The translations under genes were made by a program, and so were the position numbers. Shown here piece after piece: positions 1 through 6,883 of a stretch of 29,390 bases of DNA; position 1 is the stretch's first letter, and each line of letters starts with the position of its first letter. The DNA comes from a virus, in IMG/VR virus record IMGVR_UViG_3300013233_000299, positions 1 to 29,390 of that record. One strand, 5' to 3'. Below the pieces are notes generated by a model. The model was given only the letters and a program-made list of their open reading frames with translations, was not told where the DNA came from and searched no databases.

Positions 1-668
1 TTTGCCACATGGGCAGGGCGTTCTGTGGTCCGAATGATTCGTTCACCAGTGCCAACGCCTTGCACTCGTTTCTTGTCGAAGCCTTCGTCTGTTGTTTTGG
101 TGAAGGTCTTGTAGTTTGCGAATAGTATCTCATCGCACCACTCGCAGACCTCAGATGCGGCGTGCTTGTGCAAACCGGGCGTGTAGCGGCTGTATGATTC
201 TGTCTCCGGGTTCTCAAACTTCTCAATTCGAGCGTGCGCGATTAGCAGAACGATCATGCTTTTGTCATCGCGCAGTGCGGTAAGACCGGCGAGCAATTGA
301 CGCCAACGGAGCAAAGCGAATATGTAACCCTTTGCGTACCCGATGTCTTCGATGCTGGTTACATTCTGCTCCTGGCACACATCTTCCCAGATCAGTTTTT
401 CGAGCCAGTCGAGCGAGTCAATTGCAATCGTTTGATATTTGTGGTTGTCGGCGTACAGAGCCGATATGGCCGAGATGGCATCTTCAAACGATGTTGCGAG
501 CGGGAACTTGTCGCATTCGATTTCCCCAAGCCCGTCTTCCGTTTGGATGAAGATCGGCTTGGGTGCCATGGAAGCAAACGTTGACTTGCCGATCCCATGC
601 ACACCGTAGATCAAGACCCGCCTCGGTCCCGGCTTCCTGCCGGATTCGATTTGTTTTAATAGGCTCAT
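1..668 (-). CDS. P-loop ATPase, Sak4/AAA_24-like recombination protein (partial)
   Basis: The start is the ATG at 668, preceded by a good GGAAGGTG ribosome site; the 3' end lies beyond base 1, so only about 222 residues are visible. A Walker A motif (GVHGIGKST, residues 22-30) and a Walker B-like strand ending in Asp84 (TIAIDSLDW) mark a RecA-fold nucleotide-binding protein. Phage proteins of this kind, next to an exonuclease, are usually Sak4-type single-strand recombinases or annealing factors (family knowledge). It lies directly downstream of the RecE-like exonuclease in the leftward early operon, which fits an exonuclease-recombinase pair. The ORF is absent from simple ATG-longest ORF calls because it has no stop in the window. 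The ATPase call is firm; the Sak4 role is inferred. Confidence 0.85.
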   Translation of the reverse strand, partial: MSLLKQIESGRKPGPRRVLIYGVHGIGKSTFASMAPKPIFIQTEDGLGEIECDKFPLATSFEDAISAISALYADNHKYQTIAIDSLDWLEKLIWEDVCQEQNVTSIEDIGYAKGYIFALLRWRQLLAGLTALRDDKSMIVLLIAHARIEKFENPETESYSRYTPGLHKHAASEVCEWCDEILFANYKTFTKTTDEGFDKKRVQGVGTGERIIRTTERPAHVA

Positions 669-694
669 TAGTCACCTTCCTTTGTGTGAAAAAT

Positions 695-750
695 GGAGCG
701 GGTACAGGGAGTCCGGGCCGCCCCACTAAACGGCCACGCCATCCCGCTCC
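695..750 (-). promoter_or_regulatory. Intergenic stem-loop between exonuclease and ATPase
   Basis: Perfect 8-bp arms GGAGCGGG (695-702) and CCCGCTCC (743-750) enclose a second hairpin GGCCG/CGGCC (716-720 with 731-735). On the minus strand the structure is followed by CATTTTTC, so it may act as a weak terminator or attenuator, or as an mRNA stabiliser between the two early genes. It resembles hairpins at 3273-3319 and 27275-27323. Function inferred only. Confidence 0.5.
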
Positions 751-755
751 AAGGG

Positions 756-1598
756 TTAGATCAGGCAATCGAATTGCCGCACCTCTTCATAACCGGTGGG
801 CCAGAGGTTTCGTTCTTTACACTTTGCCCATCGCTCCATTGCCTGCTGGTTTTCTTTTGCAGCTTGTCCGAGCACCTCTTCGGCAAGTCGCCAGACACCG
901 CAGCGGTAGGGTTGTTTTTTTTCGATAGCAACGAGATAGACGGGTGCGTTTTTGCCGGTCGCGGCAGCGAGTACGCTACGATAAAACGCGAGTTGATAAA
1001 CGTAGCCATACAGCCGCACGTCTCGCTCGAAGTAATCTATCGAGTCGCACGTTTTCAGGTCGATGATCCCCTTGTAGGGGTTAAGCCAGTCGATTCGGAT
1101 TTGGCAAGGCTGATGACAGTATGTGGCACGCACCACGCCCTCGGCTACGCCGTTGGCCAATAAGGAAGTGGCTGCGTCGCAAGCCAGGACGGCGGCGTTC
1201 ATTTCCTCGCACTGCTCAGCCTCTTCGACGGTGATGCACGGCCTGCCCTGTTCGGCTTCCCACTCGGCAAACTTTTTTGTTCCGTTGCCGTAGTTTTTCC
1301 CGGTTTTGGGATTGATTGGCCCACCTACGGCATAGCCATCCTCGTACGCTTCTCGCCCTTCGAGGATCAGCGTATGCCCTGCACGGCCCAGCTTGTACGC
1401 TGGCCGATCTTGGTCTTGGATTTGTCCGGTGTGTTTTTTGTACCAAAGCAACGGGCAGCGGCGGAAGTCGCCGAGTTGGTGACTACTCATGTACGTCTTG
1501 GCTTTTGCGTGATATTCGTCTGACGGTTCTTCAATCAAGAATGTTTTGAGGTCAGGCAGGAGCGAATTGTTCTTTGCAAAAGCTAGTAGCGTAGCCAT
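756..1598 (-). CDS. RecE-like PD-(D/E)XK exonuclease
   Basis: 280 residues. The PD-(D/E)XK nuclease core is visible: an N-terminal RCPLLWYKKH / GRAGHTLILEG region (about 47-80), then the catalytic Asp strand and D-x-K motif in QIRIDWLNPYKGIIDLKTC (about residues 167-185), and a trailing Q-rich helix (YGYVYQLAFYRS) typical of RecB/RecE-type nucleases. It resembles exodeoxyribonuclease VIII/DUF3799 phage proteins, which chew 5' ends to expose single strands for annealing. The neighbour downstream is a P-loop ATPase, as expected for a phage recombination pair. ATG start at 1598 with GGGAGG upstream. Confident in fold; the substrate polarity is inferred. Confidence 0.88.
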   Translation of the reverse strand: MATLLAFAKNNSLLPDLKTFLIEEPSDEYHAKAKTYMSSHQLGDFRRCPLLWYKKHTGQIQDQDRPAYKLGRAGHTLILEGREAYEDGYAVGGPINPKTGKNYGNGTKKFAEWEAEQGRPCITVEEAEQCEEMNAAVLACDAATSLLANGVAEGVVRATYCHQPCQIRIDWLNPYKGIIDLKTCDSIDYFERDVRLYGYVYQLAFYRSVLAAATGKNAPVYLVAIEKKQPYRCGVWRLAEEVLGQAAKENQQAMERWAKCKERNLWPTGYEEVRQFDCLI

Positions 1599-1610
1599 CC
1601 GTGGCCTCCC

Positions 1611-1718
1611 CTATTTTGTACGCCCAAGGCAGAGCAAGCAGAATGCCACAACAGCGGCACCTATCAAAACAAGAGCGGACAGGAGCGAACTGCTTGGCCG
1701 CCCCTGCCCGCCGCGCAC
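1611..1718 (-). CDS. Possible 35-residue single-span membrane protein
   Basis: A GTG at 1718 opens a 35-codon frame whose C-terminal half (SLLSALVLIGAAVVAFCLL) is a convincing transmembrane helix with positive charges on both ends. It fills the 130-bp gap between the 80-residue basic protein and the exonuclease. No clear Shine-Dalgarno precedes the GTG. The same frame is open all the way back to a GTG at 2210, so it could instead be the end of an overprinted longer ORF (see findings). Function unknown. Confidence 0.35.
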   Translation of the reverse strand: MRGGQGRPSSSLLSALVLIGAAVVAFCLLCLGRTK

Positions 1719-1729
1719 GCCACAAACAT

Positions 1730-1972
1730 CTATTGCAGCTTCGGAAACATCCTCGCTATCGTTTCGTCCAAGATGCGCTGCCTGATCTTGCCCAACGCTT
1801 CCATTGCCTGATCCCTTTGCTTGCTGTCTGGCCAACGAAGCACAACATTCCCTGCATCCTGCTCCATGCCGGTCGCCCATGTGACGATATACGTCTCGCC
1901 TTTGATCTTCGCCTTGATGCTGTTGGGTTGCGTTGTTGAGTGCTTGCGTTTGCGGCGTTTGCGTTTTCGCAT
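1730..1972 (-). CDS. Small basic protein, unknown function
   Basis: 80 residues with a very basic N-terminus (MRKRKRRKRKHS) followed by a compact domain containing KAKIKGETYIVTW and a helical C-terminus. The basic tail suggests nucleic-acid contact, but no known motif is recognised. It starts 9 bp after the stop of the upstream gene in the same operon, between immunity and recombination genes. Composition and tight spacing favour a real gene over the overlapping low-complexity frame on the same strand. Confidence 0.65.
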   Translation of the reverse strand: MRKRKRRKRKHSTTQPNSIKAKIKGETYIVTWATGMEQDAGNVVLRWPDSKQRDQAMEALGKIRQRILDETIARMFPKLQ

Positions 1973-1981
1973 CCTGCTCTC

Positions 1982-2197
1982 CTATGCGGAGAGCGAGCGG
2001 CTCCCCAGTGCCAAGCGTTGTCGCTCTCTGGTTATCAGTTGCATCTCTTCGTGGATTTCCGCCCAGGTGTTCAGCGGATTGGCCAGCATGAGCAGGGCCA
2101 CCTTGCGACGAGACGGATTCCACGCCTTGGGGAAGCTGGCCGGGTTGCGAAGGTCGAGAACCACCGCTCCCTGCTTGCACGTCCAGTAATCGTTCAT
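1982..2197 (-). CDS. Small early protein, unknown function
   Basis: 71 residues if started at ATG 2197; a TTG at 2248 would give 88. Normal amino-acid mix with several Trp residues (NDYWTCKQGAVVLDL, NPLNTWAEIHEEMQ) supports coding. The start is unsettled: the best Shine-Dalgarno in the area (AAGGAGG at 2217-2223) is 19 bp from this ATG, but 6 bp from an out-of-frame GTG at 2210. No family recognised. Part of the leftward early operon. Confidence 0.6.
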   Translation of the reverse strand: MNDYWTCKQGAVVLDLRNPASFPKAWNPSRRKVALLMLANPLNTWAEIHEEMQLITRERQRLALGSRSLSA

Positions 2198-2294
2198 GCG
2201 CGAGATCCACTGCGATCCTCCTTGATCCAGGTAACGAAAAACGGCCAACCTTTAGGCTGCTAGATTTGAGATTGACCGGCTAAAACTCTAAAGA

Positions 2295-2323
2295 CACCCC
2301 ACCGCCTTCGGACCAGTGGGGTG
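2295..2323. other. Perfect 8-bp stem-loop
   Basis: CACCCCAC (2295-2302) pairs with GTGGGGTG (2316-2323) around a 13-base loop. In the minus direction the stem is followed by TCTTTAGAGTTTT, a poor U-tract, so it could assist termination or stabilise the upstream transcript. It sits in the 260-bp non-coding stretch downstream of the ribbon-helix-helix gene. Confidence 0.5.
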
Positions 2324-2358
2324 AATGCGACGGCCACACACCGCCGCCGTTGACTTTG

Positions 2359-2434
2359 AAAAAAGGGACCACGGCAACAACGAGGCCGATGGCCCGTGCG
2401 CCGCGGCCTCCCGCGATGGGGAAAGCGGTCCCTT
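2359..2434 (-). terminator. Terminator-like structured element after the RHH gene
   Basis: Read on the minus strand, AAGGGACC (2434-2427) pairs perfectly with GGTCCCTT (2370-2363), and the stem runs straight into six U (2364-2359). The 56-base insert holds another hairpin, GAGGCC/GGCCTC (2410-2405 with 2387-2382). This is either a rho-independent terminator with an unusually large, branched head, or a small structured RNA ending in its own terminator. It would attenuate the early operon just after its first gene, 24 bp past the stop of the 2458-2652 gene. Confidence 0.6.
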
Positions 2435-2457
2435 GCTGGTTCCGGTGGTGGTCACGG

Positions 2458-2652
2458 TCAGGCCGCCTCTGGGCTGGATTGGGATTGCTCGGCAAGGGTG
2501 CGCTTGTAAAGATCGTTTGTTGCCAAAAAATGATCGGTGAGCCGAGTTGCAGCTACACCGAGCGTCCAACCCATCACTTCGGAGATTTGATCTATTTTGT
2601 TTCGGGTTGGGATCGGGATCGTGATTGTCTTGAAATCTTTTGGCTCTGACAT
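2458..2652 (-). CDS. Ribbon-helix-helix-type DNA-binding protein
   Basis: 64 residues. A short beta strand (KTITIPIP) followed by two helices (TRNKIDQISEVMG and LGVAATRLTDHFL) is the Arc/MetJ-type ribbon-helix-helix pattern. It is the first gene of the leftward early transcript, divergent from the repressor, which is the position of Cro- or antirepressor-like regulators. ATG 2652 has GGAG eight bases upstream; the promoter at 2685-2713 lies just behind it. Regulatory role inferred from fold pattern and position. Confidence 0.65.
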   Translation of the reverse strand: MSEPKDFKTITIPIPTRNKIDQISEVMGWTLGVAATRLTDHFLATNDLYKRTLAEQSQSSPEAA

Positions 2653-2656
2653 TTTT

Positions 2657-2713
2657 TTGACTCCATGTGAACTTGATGCGATTCATTATGAATCACATGC
2701 GATCCATAGTCAA
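2657..2713. promoter_or_regulatory. Immunity operator with leftward early promoter
   Basis: On the minus strand, TTGACT (2713-2708), a 17-bp spacer and CATAAT (2690-2685) form a near-consensus promoter for the early operon. Its -10 lies inside a perfect 15-bp palindrome, GATTCATTATGAATC (2680-2694). Two copies of ATGCGATYCAT (2676-2686 and 2697-2707) are 21 bp apart, that is, two helical turns. CATGTGA/TCACATG (2664-2670 and 2693-2699) forms an outer inverted repeat. A plus-strand TTGACT (2657-2662) may serve the repressor but lacks a good -10. This is very likely the repressor's operator. Confidence 0.75.
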
Positions 2714-2786
2714 GCAAAAAAGCGGATTTTTATTGGACTTCGATCAAACCTCTTGGACGACAGGGGGTTATGTGTATGGTGCTGAT

Positions 2787-3155
2787 ATGTATTGGACCGA
2801 AAAAGCTGATAAATTGATTGCCGAACGAGGTCTGAGCTATCGATACATTGGTAGCCGGGACAAAGATATAAGCGAAAACTATGTCTCTGGAGCAATTCGG
2901 AATAGGCGAGATATAAGCGTCAGCAAGGGCATCAAGCTTGCTAAAATCCTAAACGTACCCGCCGATTGGCTATTCGACGATGAGCAAGATTGGCCCCCTC
3001 CAACCGTGATCCCAAAAAACGCGATAGACCGCATAGACGCTTTAGAACTCAGCTACGCCCATGGTAAACGAGTTTTGGATTCAGTTTTGCAGGAACTGGA
3101 TAGGCTGCATGAGAGTATGAAGAATAGTGCCGTGCGGACGCCTCAAGCAGGATAA
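2787..3155 (+). CDS. XRE-family lysogeny repressor, short form
   Basis: Started at ATG 2787 (123 residues) with GGTG upstream; a GTG at 2772 behind AGGGGG is an equally plausible start, and the frame is open to 2667. Residues about 5-65 read as an XRE helix-turn-helix domain ending in the typical KLAKILNVPADWLFDDE. After a Pro-rich hinge, residues 75-112 form a likely coiled coil (dimerisation). There is no LexA/S24 peptidase domain, so RecA-triggered self-cleavage is not expected; induction must work otherwise. It faces the leftward early operon across a palindromic operator, which is why I call it the repressor. Confidence 0.8.
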   Translation: MYWTEKADKLIAERGLSYRYIGSRDKDISENYVSGAIRNRRDISVSKGIKLAKILNVPADWLFDDEQDWPPPTVIPKNAIDRIDALELSYAHGKRVLDSVLQELDRLHESMKNSAVRTPQAG

Positions 3156-3460
3156 GGCTATTGTTGTCGTCGATTTTGCGAACTAAGGAAATGATTTCAT
3201 CCTGCAAGGCCTGGACTGAATAGGCTATTCGTTGCGATTGAGGCTGATCCATAATCTGTATCCTACAATACAGCCCCGAGGCCGCGTCCTTGCGGCACGA
3301 GTCCATAGCCACTCGGGGCACCAGCAGGCTGGCAACCGGCCACGGCTTTGGCCGATTCTAGGTGTAGTGTACGGTGTTCGTTAGGGTTTTGTCAAGGGGT
3401 CTGTTTTGGCTTGGGTAGCCCGATAAGTAGGATCACATCAAATCGCTGGGAGGCAGCTCG
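3156..3460. other. Non-coding stretch with two hairpins
   Basis: I see no convincing gene here. GCCCCGAG (3273-3280) pairs with CTCGGGGC (3312-3319), with an inner hairpin GCCGC/GCGGC (3281-3285 with 3292-3296). A second hairpin CGGCC/GGCCG (3337-3341 with 3350-3354) follows. They may end the repressor transcript and insulate the downstream exported-protein gene. Confidence 0.5.
3406..3433 (+). promoter_or_regulatory. Candidate promoter of the exported moron gene
   Basis: TTGGCT (3406-3411), 16-bp spacer, TAGGAT (3428-3433), followed 14 bp later by the GGGAGG ribosome site of the 3461 gene. An overlapping alternative uses TTGTCA (3389-3394) with TGGGTA. An own promoter would let the gene be expressed in the lysogen. 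Weak matches only. Confidence 0.35.
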
Positions 3461-4261
3461 ATAAAAAAAGCTTATGCAGTTTTTCTCTTTGCCACGCTTG
3501 CTTCCTCAGTTTTTGGTGTACCGCGGAGGTCGAAGGCAGAGCAACTAGAGCAATTGAAGCGCGATGCAGAGGCCGAGAGGCTTCAAGATTTCGCGCGAAT
3601 GGTTTCTGCTATCATTGATCAAAGAATAAAACTTGCAAGCATACAAAGATGGCCTATCGACAAAGAAGGCGCGCACTATTCTCGTAACGCATTCGCGTCC
3701 AGAAACGCAAAGGCAAGCGCTTGCCGCAAGCTAAGAAAAGCCATCGAACAAGCTACAGATGACTTGAAATCGGCAGCGAAAAATGATGGTAGCGATGGCA
3801 GGTACGTTCGGCATTTACGCCTGTCTACTGTCGGAGACATTGGGAAGATTTCGACCATATTTCGCGTGCTCCAGGTGATTGACGAAAAAAACACAATCGT
3901 AAAATACGAGGCTTACAACATCCACGGAGAAAGGGATTATGCACGCGATTCATCTTATTGGGTTGATGGCCAGCTTGGTCAATCTTTTGCAGACGGCGAT
4001 AAAGTCCACCTAGACGGAATATGGGAAGTTTCGGGCACAAAAACATACACTACAGCAATTGGCAGCAGCAACACCATCTACGTTCTTTCTCCTGTTGCCA
4101 TAAAGCTGTCAGAAGTAACGATACCACCCCTACCAGGCGTTCGAGTCAAAGAGCTAATCAAACTGAGCAAAAAGAAAATTCGTCCCAAAATGTCCAGCTC
4201 AAAACCGACAAGCCACTCTTCTCGCCCCGGCGCGAGGAGTCGCAAAGGGCACAGGAGATAG
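3461..4261 (+). CDS. Exported protein with coiled coil and beta domain (moron), ATA start
   Basis: 266 residues if started at ATA 3461. GGGAGG (3448-3453) sits 7 bp before this ATA, and translation from it gives a textbook signal peptide (KKAYAVFLFATLASSVFG). No ATG, GTG or TTG in frame keeps that peptide; the first later choice, TTG 3554, removes it. Residues about 23-100 are charged and helical. Residues about 108-215 look like a small beta domain (VGDIGKISTIFRVLQVID ... DGDKVHLDGIWEVSGTKTY) of a style I recall from planctomycete secreted proteins. The Lys/Arg/Ser tail is disordered. It sits alone on the plus strand between repressor and tail genes: a typical lysogenic-conversion position. 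Function unknown. Confidence 0.75.
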   Translation: MKKAYAVFLFATLASSVFGVPRRSKAEQLEQLKRDAEAERLQDFARMVSAIIDQRIKLASIQRWPIDKEGAHYSRNAFASRNAKASACRKLRKAIEQATDDLKSAAKNDGSDGRYVRHLRLSTVGDIGKISTIFRVLQVIDEKNTIVKYEAYNIHGERDYARDSSYWVDGQLGQSFADGDKVHLDGIWEVSGTKTYTTAIGSSNTIYVLSPVAIKLSEVTIPPLPGVRVKELIKLSKKKIRPKMSSSKPTSHSSRPGARSRKGHRR

Positions 4262-4279
4262 AATGCTCCACCGGCTAAC

Positions 4280-4333
4280 CTAACCACTCAACCAGTCCAG
4301 CAGGGCCGCCCGGATCGCCGCCGAGCGGGCCAT
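4280..4333 (-). CDS. Possible 17-residue amphipathic peptide
   Basis: ATG 4333 to TAG 4280 encodes MARSAAIRAALLDWLSG, an amphipathic helix by inspection. It would be the last frame of the late operon, 17 bp after the preceding stop, but the ribosome site is weak and the GC-rich stretch also forms GCCCG/CGGGC pairing that may be a terminator between the convergent genes. Low confidence. Confidence 0.25.
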   Translation of the reverse strand: MARSAAIRAALLDWLSG

Positions 4334-4350
4334 ATTCAGCCACTACAAAG

Positions 4351-4575
4351 CTAATCCAATCCAGCCGCTCGAATCAAAGCGGCCAACGCTTTGCCAACGG
4401 GGGTTTGGTCGTTCGACGTCAGGAAGGCAGCGATGGCCTCCGCATCCGCTTCGGCTTGCAATTCCTCGGGTGTCTTGTCTCGGACCTTGTAGGTCCGCTT
4501 GCCCGCTTCGTCGATTGTTTCGTCGAGCCATTGCGTTGATTCGTCGTGGGCTGGTTTAATGTCAAGTCTTGGCAT
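4351..4575 (-). CDS. Small acidic late protein, unknown
   Basis: 74 residues, helical and Ala/Glu-rich (KTPEELQAEADAEAIAAFL) with a C-terminal VGKALAALIRAAGLD. It begins just after the stop of the adhesion-like protein gene upstream (4577), so it is translationally coupled at the end of the structural operon. Small helical proteins in this position can be tail-fibre chaperones, but there is no motif to prove it. Confidence 0.7.
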   Translation of the reverse strand: MPRLDIKPAHDESTQWLDETIDEAGKRTYKVRDKTPEELQAEADAEAIAAFLTSNDQTPVGKALAALIRAAGLD

Positions 4576-4576
4576 T

Positions 4577-5659
4577 TTATGGCCTCACTAAAACCGCTGG
4601 CTTGTGGGAATTGCTCAAAGAAGGTGAAGAACCAAACGGGTCAGGCATTGGCGTTGCCGAATACGTCACACCTTTAACTACGCCCGTAGATTGCAAACTG
4701 CCTGCTGACGGCGACCCTAATAATCTTTCTCCGCTAGATAGAGCACGAGATGAATTAAAGCTCCCGTCTGCATGAATTGCAAACCAGTATACGCCCGGAG
4801 CAACAATCCAGCTCAAACCCGTTTGGGTTTTGACGCCCGAAGTGCTAACCGAAAGATCGGAAGTAGAATACAACAAGCTGGACGGCATCTTGTCGCTTCC
4901 AGAATTGTAAATGCCTACCCGCGCATTTGTCGCGGTTCCGGTCGATACAACATTAAGGCCCGCCTCAACAAAAGTGACAGGGATCGAAACCAGGACGGGA
5001 TAAGCGTAAACGTTGTCTGCCAATACAGAGACAGAGCCTGACACCAAGCCTTGAGTTCCAGGCCCTCCCGAGTACCACTCGCCAGCCACCCAATCCCATT
5101 GGGGGTGCAAAAACGAATTGACCTGCGACGGATTGAGGGCGTCGATATCTAGACTGCCCGCTCTGCCGATAAGGCTGTCGGCGGATACCGAGATAGGGAT
5201 CGGCGTGTTGTCGCTCTGCGCAGCTAAGACTGTGTAGGCGTCGAAAAGGCTCTGGGCAACGCCTCCCTCCATTGCTGCCGAATCGGACGTAGTGTGCCCG
5301 TACATGGTTGCCGTCACCGCCCTGCCGTCTGCATGTGCTTGCACACGAAGATCGTAAGATGGAGAGTCCAGCTTGACGCAATAAAGGGCAACGTCTTTCG
5401 GCTCAAGCTGTTCCAGCCTTCTTCCGTTTTCGTCGATCCCGATCAAGTTTTCCTTGCCTGGGATGTTGTACCAACCCGCCGAAGCATGGGGGCGGACTTG
5501 CAAACGCACACCGACGATTGTCCCCGTGCTCCCGCTATCGTTGGCCAAAGCAAAAGAAATCGAGTGCGCAGCGTTTGACGTACCGACAGACACCGCCTTG
5601 ATCGTTGTCCAATCAAACGCAACCGAAACGCCGCTGGCTGTGAAGTCGGTCTTGGACAT
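4577..5659 (-). CDS. Putative tail fibre/receptor-binding protein
   Basis: 360 residues, rich in Ser, Thr, Gly and Val with alternating beta pattern and few charges. The middle and C-terminal parts (residues about 180-330) read as jelly-roll or beta-sandwich sequence: repeated 'YPVLVSIPVTFVEAGLNVV' and 'GVYWFAIHADGSF' strands, as in phage adhesion domains. It is near the end of the late operon, after the baseplate-type genes, where host-binding proteins are expected. Its ATG shares one base with the upstream stop (TAATG). No catalytic motif seen. Role inferred from position and composition. Confidence 0.65.
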   Translation of the reverse strand: MSKTDFTASGVSVAFDWTTIKAVSVGTSNAAHSISFALANDSGSTGTIVGVRLQVRPHASAGWYNIPGKENLIGIDENGRRLEQLEPKDVALYCVKLDSPSYDLRVQAHADGRAVTATMYGHTTSDSAAMEGGVAQSLFDAYTVLAAQSDNTPIPISVSADSLIGRAGSLDIDALNPSQVNSFLHPQWDWVAGEWYSGGPGTQGLVSGSVSVLADNVYAYPVLVSIPVTFVEAGLNVVSTGTATNARVGIYNSGSDKMPSSLLYSTSDLSVSTSGVKTQTGLSWIVAPGVYWFAIHADGSFNSSRALSSGERLLGSPSAGSLQSTGVVKGVTYSATPMPDPFGSSPSLSNSHKPAVLVRP

Positions 5660-6504
5660 TACAGTATCGCCACCGATGTAGTAGTTGCAAACTTAGCAGC
5701 TGGACCGTACTTGCTTGCAGTCGTTACGGTGATGTTGTCGGCGCCGTTGTCGAGGTTGATCCGACCGGTGCCATGCACTTCCGCTGCGGTTATCGTTTTG
5801 GCCAGCGGGTCGCCCGAGGCATCAAACTCTCCGGCGTAGACGATCAAAGACGACAGTGTAGCCGTCGTCTCCCAAACACATCGAGCGTTGTCCGAGTGCG
5901 TGGTTGCATTGGTCAGCGTGCCGGTCGCAATCGTTGCGATGCCATTGCCGCGAACATGGAGGTTTGTAGTCGTAGCCGCTCCGCTGTGGCTGTAGTGCCC
6001 AGCGTTGACGTGTGCCGTCGTAACGGTTGCCGTCTCCGCAGAGATCACGGGCATGCCTCGGGCCGTGAAGCTGCCGATTACGGTCGTGAAAGTTCCCGAC
6101 TTCAAAACGCACGGGCCATTCTTGACAGACAATGCCGCAACTCCACCGGCGGCCGAAGTCAATTCGACCAGTTTATTTTTTGAGTTTCGCACGTCGATTT
6201 GATCTTGCGTGAGCGTGGCCGTACTCGACAGATACACGTTACCCCCCGAGTCGATCACCGTCTTGCCGCTGCCGATGATCAGTGGGCTTCCGCTTGTGCC
6301 GACGTTCCCGGTGTACTCCGGACCAATAACCAGGCTGTTGAGGTCCACCAAGTTTTGATCAAGCCCAGCCGTCACGGACTGGCTGCCGGATGTCAAAGAT
6401 ACGTCATCACCGGAAACCGGAACCTGGGCTGGCACAAAGTTGGCAGCCACGCCCCAATCGCCTTCGTTCCCGGCGTCTGTTCCTACCCATTTCAAAGATG
6501 CCAT
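5659..6504 (-). CDS. Beta-helix-like tail/adhesion protein
   Basis: 281 residues. The first 45 residues (MASLKWVGTDAGNEGDWGVA ... QVPVSGDDV) match the pattern 'W.G...GDW..A.NW....P...D.v', common at the start of right-handed beta-helix surface and phage proteins. The rest is a ladder of short Ser/Thr/Val/Ala strands (GTFTTVIGSF, TATVTTAHVNAGH), consistent with a beta helix or repeated beta sandwich. AGGAGG precedes the ATG at 6504. It is likely part of the tail tip or fibre; no enzymatic residues recognised. Confidence 0.65.
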   Translation of the reverse strand: MASLKWVGTDAGNEGDWGVAANFVPAQVPVSGDDVSLTSGSQSVTAGLDQNLVDLNSLVIGPEYTGNVGTSGSPLIIGSGKTVIDSGGNVYLSSTATLTQDQIDVRNSKNKLVELTSAAGGVAALSVKNGPCVLKSGTFTTVIGSFTARGMPVISAETATVTTAHVNAGHYSHSGAATTTNLHVRGNGIATIATGTLTNATTHSDNARCVWETTATLSSLIVYAGEFDASGDPLAKTITAAEVHGTGRINLDNGADNITVTTASKYGPAAKFATTTSVAIL

Positions 6505-6564
6505 TGGTTTGCCTCCTGCTATGTTTTAATGATCAAAACGCAACGCTCTCTTCCGTCTGGCCCT

Positions 6565-6583
6565 GGTTCTCAAAACAAGAACC
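6565..6583. other. Short stem-loop in the 100-bp gap before the beta-helix gene
   Basis: GGTTCT (6565-6570) pairs with AGAACC (6578-6583) around a 7-base loop. There is no U-tract, so it is more likely an intercistronic RNA feature than a terminator. The gap 6505-6604 otherwise only holds the AGGAGG ribosome site. Confidence 0.35.
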
Positions 6584-6604
6584 AACCTCGCACGCGTATA
6601 CCGT

Positions 6605-6883
6605 TTAGGCTATGTCAAAGTTGCCCTCCGGGCACGCCGCTGCGCCGCTCAGGGCAATGTAGCTAATCAAACACGTCCCGCACTTCACGCCTCGACGCTT
6701 GGCCCAGATACTGCAAAACTCACGCTCAGGCAGTCCTGGCGATGGCGGCTCAGAAATCATGTGCTTGCATTGCCTGCAAGCCGAAAGCCTACGCTTGGCA
6801 GCCTCCAAGGCTTCAGTTTGGTCGGTTTTGGGAATCAGTTTGTTTGCTGTGTATTTCTTCGGATCGCCAATGTTCATATCCAA
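6605..6883 (-). CDS. Small Cys-rich (zinc-binding) protein within the tail module
   Basis: 92 residues with six cysteines: C36-x2-C39, C57, C68-x2-C71 and C84. The pattern suggests one or two metal sites. Its start overlaps the end of the 828-residue tail gene by 10 bp, so it is co-translated with it. Cytoplasmic assembly factor or minor structural protein are both possible; no family recognised. Confidence 0.7.
   Translation of the reverse strand: MDMNIGDPKKYTANKLIPKTDQTEALEAAKRRLSACRQCKHMISEPPSPGLPEREFCSIWAKRRGVKCGTCLISYIALSGAAACPEGNFDIA

Noticed and set aside
3049-3321. 90-codon minus-strand ORF overlapping the repressor end
   Set aside because: Covers the hairpin at 3273-3319 and the antisense of the repressor coiled coil; no ribosome site in front of a sensible start.
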